A DNA stretch of 46,178 nucleotides from a virus. Both the position numbers and the translations under genes were made by a program. Shown here piece by piece: positions 38,868-46,178 of the stretch. The notes beneath the pieces were generated by a model. It was not told the origin of the DNA. It did no database searches and saw nothing but the letters and a program-made list of their open reading frames with translations. The DNA lies in the IMG/VR virus record IMGVR_UViG_3300049716_000014, positions 1 to 46,178 of that record. One strand, written 5' to 3'. The stretch's first letter is position 1. Every line of letters starts with the position of its first letter.

Positions 38868-41800
38868 TTAATTATAAGATCCACCGGCAAGGCTTGTTGT
38901 TCCTCCAACAATTACCTCTGGAATTACTCTAACAAGCGTAAATGGTAATGGATCACATTGCCGATAAAATACTCTCGCCCCATCTTCCCATCCACCACCA
39001 AGAACCTCTCGTATGTTTCCATTTAATAATTCAATTACTTTATTTTGATTCACTCTCTTAGGAATAAACGCTTCTCTTAATTTTAAATTACCGTATTCAT
39101 CCAATGCAGATGTCCCTATCCATCCACCACGACTATTAACAAATCCAAATGTAACGCCGCCTATCTTAACCCTGCGCCCCTGTGTTGTCATTGGCGGTGG
39201 AGGATTAAACCAGAATGATAGTTCTACTGGAAGCGTTTCAACGTCGGAAAGATATTGCATCCCAATTTGAAGATATCCGCAAGCTCTCGGAAGAGTTATG
39301 CTTGCGCCGCTTATTACCTGTTTCGGAAAAACAAATCCATCCCCTAAAATGGAAACCGTTACCCCGTTGTATGAAGAAGGTATAGTGAAAGTGTAGAAAC
39401 ATTGTACGCAATTACCTCCTGATACATATGCGCCATATTTAGTGCTGTCAATATTAGTGTTGTCATAAACATCTTGAAGCGATATATGATCAGCATCAAT
39501 TACCGTGCATAAATATTGATTACCATTTAATTCAGCCATCCCTACAACACTATCAAATTCAACAATTGCTCCGGTAGTTAATCCATGCGCTACTGATTTT
39601 ATGACACACGGATTATCCTGCGTTGCCCCTGTCACTGGCAATACCGTAACTGTATTGCTCCATCCGTTATCAATGAAAAAGCTCTGCCTTACATCTTTAG
39701 TAATCCTCTGCTCTAATACTTCAATAAAACCACCATTCGGCCTTGTTACAACCGCCCATAATTCCGTGTAGCCATTTCCATACCCAGAAGTAATTGAATT
39801 GAATATGCCATTAGTATCATGATGATGCCATGCTACAACTTCTTGCTCTTTTAGATATGTCAAAGCAATCAACTGTCCATCGCTTCTTAACATCCAGATA
39901 ATATTGTCTGGATTCTGCTGATAGCACATATCAACGACTGAATAATTCTCTAATAAATGTCGTGCGAATATATTTAATTCTGATGATGTGAAAGCCTGAT
40001 AAGCAAATTGATAAACTATGCTTCTGATAACCTTACCTTGAAATTGTGAGAAGACAGCTTCATTACCAATAACAACTGGGTCTATTCCATCAGAACCGTT
40101 ATAATCTTGGATTGACTGATCAATGGTTGAAGGCGTTAATGCCGAGCCAGATACTGGGGCAATAGCCCAAGAAGCGGACGATGTAAGCACAAGAAGAGAT
40201 TGGAACGCTACCATGCCATTAATGGCATTTAATTGGCGTGATGTTAATTGAACGGATATCCCATCTGCGGCTGTCACTGGTGTATTAATTATGTAGCTGA
40301 TATAATTTCCAGACGCTGTTAGCCATGTTGTATCTGGATCGTTCGGTGATCCTGCAAATCCTAATCTGTCTTGATAAAATCTTACTCTTCTAGGATAACC
40401 ACGATAAGGTGACCATGCGCCTTCTGCCCATGTAGGTGTTGCGGCAGATGTGCCCATCTTTTGCAATACCGTACATGTTACCTGTGTTGGTGAAGTGTAT
40501 GCGGTAATCTTAACGAAACTGTCTTGATAAAATGGCAATGTGCTTAGATTGACTTGAGCTGTACCAGATGTCAATGCTGACACATTTATTCTCAATAAAA
40601 AAGGTGTGGTATGATTAGTTACGCTTTCTGAATTTGAAGCATTAACATTAAAGTTTCCCTGACTATTCCATTGTTGAAGCATTGTCCATGTAGTACCATT
40701 ATCCTCTGACATTTCTAATTGAACTGTTCCAGTCCATGTTCCATTGGTTTCTAAAAGCCAAGACGTGAAGCATGATATTGAATCGCTAACACCAGGAGCA
40801 GAGAAAGAGGTGTTCTGCGTTGCCTGTCCTTGAATATAATCAGTCTTACGCCATAATGCGCCAACATGAAGAGCGTTAAAGATTGACTTGGTTGCTGTAA
40901 GTATGACGCCAGTAGTTCCTGTATCTATTGCTCCACCGGCGGTAATGGTTACTGTTGCGTTAGATCCATGCCCACCAGATGTCAATAAATTCGATGCCTG
41001 TGTGTAACCAAGTCCCGCATTTGTAAGTGATAAAGATTGAATTACACCAGTAGTTACGGTTATATTTACCTTTGCACTTGATCCTGTGCCACCAGAAACG
41101 CTAAGACCTGTTGCTGTGGAGTACCCTGTCCCACCGTTTGTTAGAACTATTGTTCCAATAGGACCCGTTCCAAGTCCGCCAGTTATTGTCAAAACATTAG
41201 CCGTGCCAAGAACCGCCGATCCTTGAATAACCGTAAGAACATCTCCTACCTTATATCCTGTTCCTGCATTATTAAGAGCAACGGCGGTGATCGTGTTTGC
41301 AACGCTTCCTACCGTTACAGTTCCACCAGAACCTCCACCTTGTATAACGGTAAGTACATCGCCTGCTTGATAAGCAGATCCTCCATTATTTCCGAGTTTT
41401 GCACTTGTCATGCCAGCCAAAACAGAAATAGTGCTTGTAATATCAGCATTTTCATTTAGGAACGGCCCATCAATAACCTGATCAAGATATGACACCAGCG
41501 ACCAATTATTATCAGCCAGTCTTTCCAGTATCATCTGGGGATATTTTTGATTAGTGATATAAACAAAATCAGCGGATTCTTCAAAACGTAAATCATTCAA
41601 ATCTGCCTGTGCGTAAGGAGTTGGTATCTCATAAGCAGTTTGAAGTACCCAATCACCGTTTGCTAAATCTGTGGTGAAGGTTCCAGATGTGTGATTTGCA
41701 ACGCAGTAATATGTGCTTCCACCATGGGTAACGAAATTTCCAATAATGTACGCGGTTCCCGTTAGCCATGCCGATACCCCTGTTGCTTGTACTTGCGCTC

Positions 41801-42149
41801 TATTAGTGAAAAAGCGCATATAATAATTACCAACTTCAATATAGAATACTTGTGAAGTTGAAAAAATAAATTTAACTATTCTTGGCGGATATGCTATATC
41901 TTTATACTGGGCAATCATCCTTAATCCTGGACGGTTGCTTACGCCACCTGATGGATGAATGATTGCATTACGGCAGGTTTCTAATCCTATTTTGTAACGT
42001 TCCAAATCAGTGCGGGCCGCGCAAATTGGAGAATATTCTCCTCCCATAAACGAACTTTGATTATAGTGTACGACTTTTGTAGGCGGAAGTTGTGGCAAAG
42101 CAACGCCATTGGCTTGCGTTTCTTTCTGTGGTTGTTGCGTTGCCGGCAT
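38868..42149 (-). CDS. Tail tubular protein B (nozzle) with GTGY-repeat insertion
   Basis: 1093 residues, longer than T7 gp12 (about 790). The start has VVHYNQSSFMGGEYSPICAA and RTDLERYKIGLETCRNAIIH, typical of this family, and the middle has SPYRGYPRRVRFYQDRLGFA. Residues about 245-410 are an inserted domain of four or five repeats such as NNAGTGYKVGDVLTVIQGSA and LTNGGTGYSTATGLSVSGGT. The insertion is Gly/Thr/Val-rich and likely projects outwards. The protein forms the tail nozzle below the gatekeeper. Confidence 0.85.
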   Translation of the reverse strand: MPATQQPQKETQANGVALPQLPPTKVVHYNQSSFMGGEYSPICAARTDLERYKIGLETCRNAIIHPSGGVSNRPGLRMIAQYKDIAYPPRIVKFIFSTSQVFYIEVGNYYMRFFTNRAQVQATGVSAWLTGTAYIIGNFVTHGGSTYYCVANHTSGTFTTDLANGDWVLQTAYEIPTPYAQADLNDLRFEESADFVYITNQKYPQMILERLADNNWSLVSYLDQVIDGPFLNENADITSTISVLAGMTSAKLGNNGGSAYQAGDVLTVIQGGGSGGTVTVGSVANTITAVALNNAGTGYKVGDVLTVIQGSAVLGTANVLTITGGLGTGPIGTIVLTNGGTGYSTATGLSVSGGTGSSAKVNITVTTGVIQSLSLTNAGLGYTQASNLLTSGGHGSNATVTITAGGAIDTGTTGVILTATKSIFNALHVGALWRKTDYIQGQATQNTSFSAPGVSDSISCFTSWLLETNGTWTGTVQLEMSEDNGTTWTMLQQWNSQGNFNVNASNSESVTNHTTPFLLRINVSALTSGTAQVNLSTLPFYQDSFVKITAYTSPTQVTCTVLQKMGTSAATPTWAEGAWSPYRGYPRRVRFYQDRLGFAGSPNDPDTTWLTASGNYISYIINTPVTAADGISVQLTSRQLNAINGMVAFQSLLVLTSSASWAIAPVSGSALTPSTIDQSIQDYNGSDGIDPVVIGNEAVFSQFQGKVIRSIVYQFAYQAFTSSELNIFARHLLENYSVVDMCYQQNPDNIIWMLRSDGQLIALTYLKEQEVVAWHHHDTNGIFNSITSGYGNGYTELWAVVTRPNGGFIEVLEQRITKDVRQSFFIDNGWSNTVTVLPVTGATQDNPCVIKSVAHGLTTGAIVEFDSVVGMAELNGNQYLCTVIDADHISLQDVYDNTNIDSTKYGAYVSGGNCVQCFYTFTIPSSYNGVTVSILGDGFVFPKQVISGASITLPRACGYLQIGMQYLSDVETLPVELSFWFNPPPPMTTQGRRVKIGGVTFGFVNSRGGWIGTSALDEYGNLKLREAFIPKRVNQNKVIELLNGNIREVLGGGWEDGARVFYRQCDPLPFTLVRVIPEVIVGGTTSLAGGSYN

Positions 42150-42152
42150 ACA

Positions 42153-42461
42153 TTATTCCTTTTCTTCGCCACCTAAAATAGTATCTTCGCCTTCATCCTC
42201 TTTTTCTTCATCTTCATCAGACTCTACTTCTCCCTCCTCTGCTTTCATGGTAAAGGAAGAATCATACTGATCGTCGTGCATAGCCGTTATTTCTCCTTCA
42301 ACTTCAATACGTACTCTATCTCCTTTATTTAATTTCAAGCCCTTAATTAACTTTAAAGGAAGAGATATTTCTTTATGGATAATAATAGTATCTTGATGTT
42401 CTTTGACAGCCGTAGGAAACATTTTCTCTGCGTTATTTTCTGATTTCTTTCCAAGATTCAT
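42153..42461 (-). CDS. Small acidic protein with AbrB-like segment
   Basis: 102 residues from the ATG at 42461, which overlaps the upstream stop (ATGA). ISLPLKLIKGLKLNKGDRVR then IEVEGEI resembles the swapped-hairpin SpoVT/AbrB DNA-binding fold. The C-terminus is a strongly acidic tail (EVESDEDEEKEDEGED). It sits in the tail genes, so it may be a virion accessory or a DNA mimic rather than a regulator. The family link is tentative. Confidence 0.5.
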   Translation of the reverse strand: MNLGKKSENNAEKMFPTAVKEHQDTIIIHKEISLPLKLIKGLKLNKGDRVRIEVEGEITAMHDDQYDSSFTMKAEEGEVESDEDEEKEDEGEDTILGGEEKE

Positions 42462-43132
42462 GATGGTGTACCTCCAGGTCCAAATACATTGTCTAAAGTA
42501 ACCTCTCCTTGAACAGAAACGCCACATCCTCCACGAGAATCTCGATACCCGTGTACTTGATGCGGCTTTTTCTTCTTTTCATTATACCCAATGCGCTTGC
42601 ACTCATTAATTAGACCCAAAGCTACCGAAGCCTGCGCCTGTGCAACGGCTTCATCGCCAGTCAGCGCGACTGCTAAATATGCGGCAAGTTTATGAGAGAA
42701 AGCTAAAGCAAACTTAGGGTCCCAAAGAGTAGGGTCGACAACAATAGCCGTGGCATCGCAGATTGCGTTTGGCTCATTTGAACCAATAGCAAGCATTGAT
42801 GTTCCTTTAATATAATATTTATCAAATTCAATTTCTTCTTTCTTGCTATGATGGAGTGGATTATAAACAGCCCAAACTCCGCCAATTTGAACTGGATAAG
42901 CATAAACAAATCCCCATCCAGCAAGCGTCGTATTGGCTAACAAGACTAAAGGTATTTGCGCTTGAGAGAATCCGAACTCATGTTCATTAAATAAATCATC
43001 CCGTGAAGGAATCCAGTACATCTGACACGCCAATGCTTCTGGTACAAGGTCAGATATGTCGCCAATCTGATTCTGCCCTATATGGTACAAAGCAAGGTTG
43101 CAAATCTGTGTCTGTCCAAGTGACTGTGGCAC
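42458..43132 (-). CDS. Tail tubular protein A (gatekeeper)
   Basis: 224 residues. The conserved N-terminus of the gp11 family is clear: ICNLALYHIGQNQIGDISDL, then ACQMYWIPSRDDLFNEHEFG. The C-terminal part has AFSHKLAAYLAVALTGDEAV, also typical. It forms the ring between portal and nozzle. Length is slightly longer than T7 gp11. The stop overlaps the next gene. Confidence 0.85.
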   Translation of the reverse strand: MPQSLGQTQICNLALYHIGQNQIGDISDLVPEALACQMYWIPSRDDLFNEHEFGFSQAQIPLVLLANTTLAGWGFVYAYPVQIGGVWAVYNPLHHSKKEEIEFDKYYIKGTSMLAIGSNEPNAICDATAIVVDPTLWDPKFALAFSHKLAAYLAVALTGDEAVAQAQASVALGLINECKRIGYNEKKKKPHQVHGYRDSRGGCGVSVQGEVTLDNVFGPGGTPS

Positions 43133-43141
43133 TTTTCCTCC

Positions 43142-43522
43142 TTAAAGATCATTCCCAGGTGCTTCTATCAAAGCCTTTTCCCGTGCGTTCAATGGCACTT
43201 CTGCGGGATGTTGTCTGCCTTCAAATATGTCCTTCTGGGATGGACCTTGACCATTAGTAAAAACCTTTTGATCTGCCATGACTTGTCCCGCTGTTGGCTC
43301 TTTCTTATAAGGCTTTGCAAGCGTATCTGCCAATGTATTTACAGGCTTATCCACGTCAGCCTCAACAGGCAGTACCGTGTCTTTGGTAATGCGTTCAAAA
43401 TATCTTTTATCAGGTATAACATCAGGCGGAAACTCTACTATTTCGTTCTCTGTCCAATAACGTCCTTTGAAACCGTGATTCGTAATCTTTACTAAATACT
43501 TTACGTTTTTTACTGGTGCCAT
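43142..43522 (-). CDS. Hypothetical head-region protein
   Basis: 126 residues. A short beta part (YLVKITNHGFKGRYWTENEI) resembles the start of small head-tail or decoration proteins. The rest is polar, proline/lysine rich and probably disordered. It lies between decoration-like protein and gatekeeper. No family. Confidence 0.6.
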   Translation of the reverse strand: MAPVKNVKYLVKITNHGFKGRYWTENEIVEFPPDVIPDKRYFERITKDTVLPVEADVDKPVNTLADTLAKPYKKEPTAGQVMADQKVFTNGQGPSQKDIFEGRQHPAEVPLNAREKALIEAPGNDL

Positions 43523-43578
43523 TTTTATTCTCCCTGCTGCACTAACTACCGCCGGGCCGCACTTACCGGCTTAAAGTA

Positions 43579-43608
43579 GGGCGACCGGGCCGCGAACACC
43601 GGTCGCCC
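43579..43608 (-). terminator. GC-rich hairpin after the decoration-like gene
   Basis: A perfect 10-bp stem GGGCGACCGG / CCGGTCGCCC with a ten-base loop. The bases after it on the minus strand (TACTTTAAG) are only partly T-rich, so it is a weak terminator or an mRNA-stabilising structure. It would let the capsid and decoration genes be expressed above those that follow. Confidence 0.5.
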
Positions 43609-43615
43609 ATGCGAA

Positions 43616-44107
43616 TTACGTCAGGTTAATATCAACGTCAGGAACAAGCATGACGCTGATAGTACCAACAGAAAGAGAACCGACGCATGTATAAAATGCT
43701 CCGATAAATCTCTGCATACCAGCAGGCAACCGTTGTTTAATTAAAACGGCTCCAGCTGTTAAACTCGCTTTAGCAACAACACCACTATCCGCCACTTTAA
43801 TAGTCGGAACAGTTGAGGAAACAGTAGGAATAGACCCGCCATTTCCAGTTGTCCAGATATTAGCAGCAGTAGACGATGACCAAACAGTAACATCCAAAGA
43901 CGTTCCTGTTCCTGTAGCAAAAGACGCAATAACTTCCGCTACAATCCAAAGGCTTTCATAAGCATCATACCCGCCCTGGATAGCATTAACCCCAGAGATT
44001 TGTGCTTGTCCACCCGCCGCACCGATGGTGTCGATGTAATTCGTCGAAGAACCAGTCGTTGTGAGGGCTAAAGCATTGTCTAAAATCAGACTGTTATCAA
44101 TCAACAT
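43616..44107 (-). CDS. Bbp16-like head protein (decoration or stabiliser)
   Basis: 163 residues from the ATG at 44107, which has AGAGGAGAG upstream; a longer frame to 44134 lacks such a site. The start MLIDNSLILDNALALTTTGS then NYIDTIGAAG matches the Bbp16 family found after the major capsid gene in BPP-1-like phages. It is beta-rich and rich in Ser, Thr and Gly. It probably decorates or stabilises the capsid. Hairpins flank the gene on both sides. Confidence 0.7.
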   Translation of the reverse strand: MLIDNSLILDNALALTTTGSSTNYIDTIGAAGGQAQISGVNAIQGGYDAYESLWIVAEVIASFATGTGTSLDVTVWSSSTAANIWTTGNGGSIPTVSSTVPTIKVADSGVVAKASLTAGAVLIKQRLPAGMQRFIGAFYTCVGSLSVGTISVMLVPDVDINLT

Positions 44108-44144
44108 ATTGCTCTCCTCTGCCTTATTAGGCATTAATTATTAC

Positions 44145-44165
44145 CGGACGACCCTATGTCGCCCG
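44145..44165 (-). other. Hairpin between major capsid and Bbp16-like genes
   Basis: CGGACGAC and GTCGCCCG pair over eight bases (one G-T) with a five-base loop. It lacks a T run, so it may adjust mRNA stability. Confidence 0.4.
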
Positions 44166-44178
44166 TGGCCTTCACGAA

Positions 44179-45204
44179 TTACACGTTTGCTTCGGTGTTC
44201 AAGATGCTGTCAATACGACGACAAGGAACTCCTAAGAACATCAAGACTTGATCAGGACGAGGAATTAGAGTTCCTTTGATTTCCTCTAACCGAAGAAGTA
44301 AGTTGCTCTTATTAACGATTTTCAGACGCAGATAAGAACGAACAGTTTCGTTCATATAGAACACTTTGCGTCCGATGACGTTAGGCGGAATCCTATCCAA
44401 AGCCAACGACATATACTTCAACAGGTCAGCCGATGTATCAGAACTGGCACCCGTGGTAAGCAAGTTGGTCATATCAATATTCGCAATACGCACAACAGAA
44501 CGGTAATCGCGAATAGCAAGACCAGCTTTCCACTGATACCAAGAACACATCATCTGCATGAAGGCACCAGTTGTGTTAGGATCTGGAACCATCTGTTCCC
44601 CTAAATCCTTGAACTGGAATCCAGCCTTAGAACCTTTAGGAACAATGCCGTAGATATTATCAGGGGACCATACAACTAGCCAAATAGAACTGTTGACGTT
44701 GTTTGTACCGCCGGCAGAGATAACCTGCTTGGCAGTCGTATTAGTACCAGTACTGGAATAATAACGAGCGGCCAAACCAGTGAACTGATTAGGTGAAATA
44801 GAAACGTCACCATAGATCAATGTGCTTGATAACTGATCGCCGAATCCTTGGATAATACCTTTATCTTCAGATAAACGATACCCTGCTGTATTTCCATTGG
44901 CCATAGCCACATCAATGTCAATGTGGTTGCGGGCTTCCATAATGGCACACGTTTCGACAATTTGACCGGTTGTCGATTTGACCGGAGTGATACCAGCGTT
45001 CAGATACCGGAAGGAAATGGTCGGCTTGGAAGTACGAACGGTTATCTGCTCGCCAGAATCCAAATTACCTTGTTTCCAGCCAATATCATCAAGAATTTCG
45101 TGATATTGCGTGATGATTTCCGCGATGTCCGCGATAGAACCATCCGGGTCAACCCGGCGACTCATATCGAGGTATGTCGGGAAATATGTGGTATTTAATC
45201 CCAT
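44179..45204 (-). CDS. Major capsid protein (Bbp17-like)
   Basis: 341 residues with AAGGAGAAG before the ATG. HK97-type features include an N-terminal helix (SIADIAEIITQYHEILDDIG), the spine/P-domain parts PTISFRYLNAGITPVKSTTG, a long central AMANGNTAGYRLSEDKGIIQ region and a final domain with IPPNVIGRKVFYMNETVRSY. It matches the BPP-1 Bbp17 major capsid family by length and order. It builds the icosahedral head with the scaffold encoded just upstream. Confidence 0.85.
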   Translation of the reverse strand: MGLNTTYFPTYLDMSRRVDPDGSIADIAEIITQYHEILDDIGWKQGNLDSGEQITVRTSKPTISFRYLNAGITPVKSTTGQIVETCAIMEARNHIDIDVAMANGNTAGYRLSEDKGIIQGFGDQLSSTLIYGDVSISPNQFTGLAARYYSSTGTNTTAKQVISAGGTNNVNSSIWLVVWSPDNIYGIVPKGSKAGFQFKDLGEQMVPDPNTTGAFMQMMCSWYQWKAGLAIRDYRSVVRIANIDMTNLLTTGASSDTSADLLKYMSLALDRIPPNVIGRKVFYMNETVRSYLRLKIVNKSNLLLRLEEIKGTLIPRPDQVLMFLGVPCRRIDSILNTEANV

Positions 45205-45237
45205 ATACTTCTCCTTGTGGCATGGCCACTATTTTAA

Positions 45238-46095
45238 CTAAGGATTATTGGGAAACAACCGTTTAGCTTTCGCTTCATCGGATGTATCCTTATCCCCAGG
45301 TGGAGGATTGCCTTTTGGGAAAGTATCTTCCCCAAGCAATTTCCCCGCTTTTATCATAAATTCAACGACTAACTTGTTGTTCCCTATGCCAGTGCCGGTT
45401 GTTCCTGGCTTGTCATTCATAAGTTCCCTTAACGCTTTTGGATCAGATGAAAACTTATTAATGGCTTTAGCGGCATATGACATTTCAGCGCCTAACTTCG
45501 CACCGTATATGGTCTTAGTTTCTTCACCCCACGCCTTAACGTTATCCTTCCATGCCTTGATTGCCTCAACTTGCTGTTGCATGACATACTGCTTTTGTTG
45601 CTCTTGCAAATGAGGTGCATAAACGTCAATAATTTTCTGGAAGGCTTCTTGAGTAACCCCATACGTCTTTAATACAGGAGTCAACTTATCATTTAAGAAG
45701 GCTTCATCAACCTTCATTCCTTCCGGGGCTTTAAGCGTGTACTTATCGGGTACTAACTTCGCCTTCGCAGCAGCCTCTGCTTCTAGCTTCTCGCGTTCAG
45801 CTTTCTGTTCGGGGGTTTCGTTCTTTAATGCTTCTGCTTTGGCGGCTTCATCAGCTTTCGCTTTTTCGTCCGCTTCTTTCGCTAACTTGGCGATCTCGTC
45901 CGCTGATTTAGGCTCTTCTCCTAAAAGTGTTCCATCGCCTTCTGGTGCTTTTTCCGGTACTTTGGCTACTGGCTCCTTTGGAGCGGGCGCCTCAACAACG
46001 GGTGTAACTGGTACGACAGGTGTCACGGGTGCTAGCGCCACCGGTGTAACTTGTGCGTCTGCTACTGGTGTCACCTTGTCAAAAGGATTCCCCAT
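45238..46095 (-). CDS. Scaffold (capsid assembly) protein
   Basis: 285 residues with AAGGAG before the ATG. The N-terminal 60 residues are Pro/Val/Ala repeats (TPVALAPVTPVVPVTPVVEA), then a long charged helix (DEIAKLAKEADEKAKADEAA), and the C-terminal 100 residues hold helices such as NNKLVVEFMIKAGKLLGEDT that bind the capsid protein. It is typical of phage scaffolds. The first 52 bases are repeated at the window start because the genome is circular there. Confidence 0.85.
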   Translation of the reverse strand: MGNPFDKVTPVADAQVTPVALAPVTPVVPVTPVVEAPAPKEPVAKVPEKAPEGDGTLLGEEPKSADEIAKLAKEADEKAKADEAAKAEALKNETPEQKAEREKLEAEAAAKAKLVPDKYTLKAPEGMKVDEAFLNDKLTPVLKTYGVTQEAFQKIIDVYAPHLQEQQKQYVMQQQVEAIKAWKDNVKAWGEETKTIYGAKLGAEMSYAAKAINKFSSDPKALRELMNDKPGTTGTGIGNNKLVVEFMIKAGKLLGEDTFPKGNPPPGDKDTSDEAKAKRLFPNNP

Positions 46096-46178
46096 TTTTT
46101 ACTCCTTCATTTCTGATTCTGCTTCTTTATCGAGTTTATCCGAAAATATCACATCGGACTTATGTTCTCTCTGCATCT
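46044..46178. repeat. Terminal direct repeat, right copy
   Basis: Matches 1-135 with one mismatch (46052). After closure at this overlap the genome is about 46,043 bases, and the minus-strand late genes run without a break through the join. Confidence 0.9.

Noticed and set aside
42461-42527. Extended start of the AbrB-like gene at 42527
   Set aside because: The extension is the out-of-frame overlap with tail tubular protein A; the ATGA start at 42461 is better.

Overview
The window is a near-complete genome of a tailed double-stranded DNA phage with a short tail. The first 135 and last 135 bases match (one mismatch, at 9/46052), and the scaffold gene runs across the join, so this is a circularly closed contig of about 46.04 kb. 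Virion genes are of the podovirus kind: portal, scaffold, Bbp16/Bbp17/Bbp19-like head proteins, T7-like tail tubular proteins A and B, a gp13-like acetyltransferase, internal ejection proteins and a T7-type fibre N-terminus. I find no RNA polymerase, DNA polymerase, integrase or tRNA, so it relies on host polymerases and resembles the BPP-1-like rather than the T7-like lineage. The host is unknown. Strong Shine-Dalgarno sites, sigma70-like promoters and Sec signal peptides suggest a bacterium, probably Gram-negative. The DNA is AT-rich.

Layout. (1) Minus strand, 5.5 kb down to 1 and across the join to 23.8 kb: small and large terminase with zinc-ribbon miniproteins, portal, Bbp19-like protein, scaffold, capsid, tail tube, ejection proteins, a fibre module with three secreted-type proteins and a cysteine-rich fibre, a glycosyltransferase and lysis-type membrane proteins. 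(2) 5.5-7.3 kb: mostly non-coding, with a duplicated promoter module, an array of GGACAAAA iterons that is a candidate origin, and tandem repeats. (3) Plus strand, 6.6-9.2 kb: a ribbon-helix-helix (RHH) protein, an ArdC-like antirestriction protein and small genes. (4) Minus strand, 18.3 down to 9.2 kb: RHH repressor candidate, YqaJ exonuclease, coiled-coil protein, RecT, cold-shock protein, lysozyme-like protein, two membrane proteins (one large, with a TPR-like tail), an Acb2-family protein, a VRR-NUC nuclease, a P4/D5-type helicase and a CHC2 primase. (5) Plus strand, 18.3-23.8 kb: a DECH-box helicase split by an intein, a second Acb2/Tad1-type hairpin protein, many miniproteins with recurring leaders, an Imm5-like repeat protein and a frameshifted Dam-type methyltransferase.

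Most genes are tightly coupled (ATGA or TAATG overlaps). YqaJ and RecT give a recombination pair. The SF3 helicase, CHC2 primase and iteron region give initiation. ArdC, Acb2-like proteins and the methyltransferase look like a counter-defence set. The most unusual element is the intein at 18697-19616. It sits inside the DECH box, its LAGLIDADG endonuclease is in a different reading frame, and a further frame change at its C-terminal splice junction separates it from the rest of the helicase. Facing promoters with an inverted repeat, both placing their start codon almost at the transcription start, lie just upstream.
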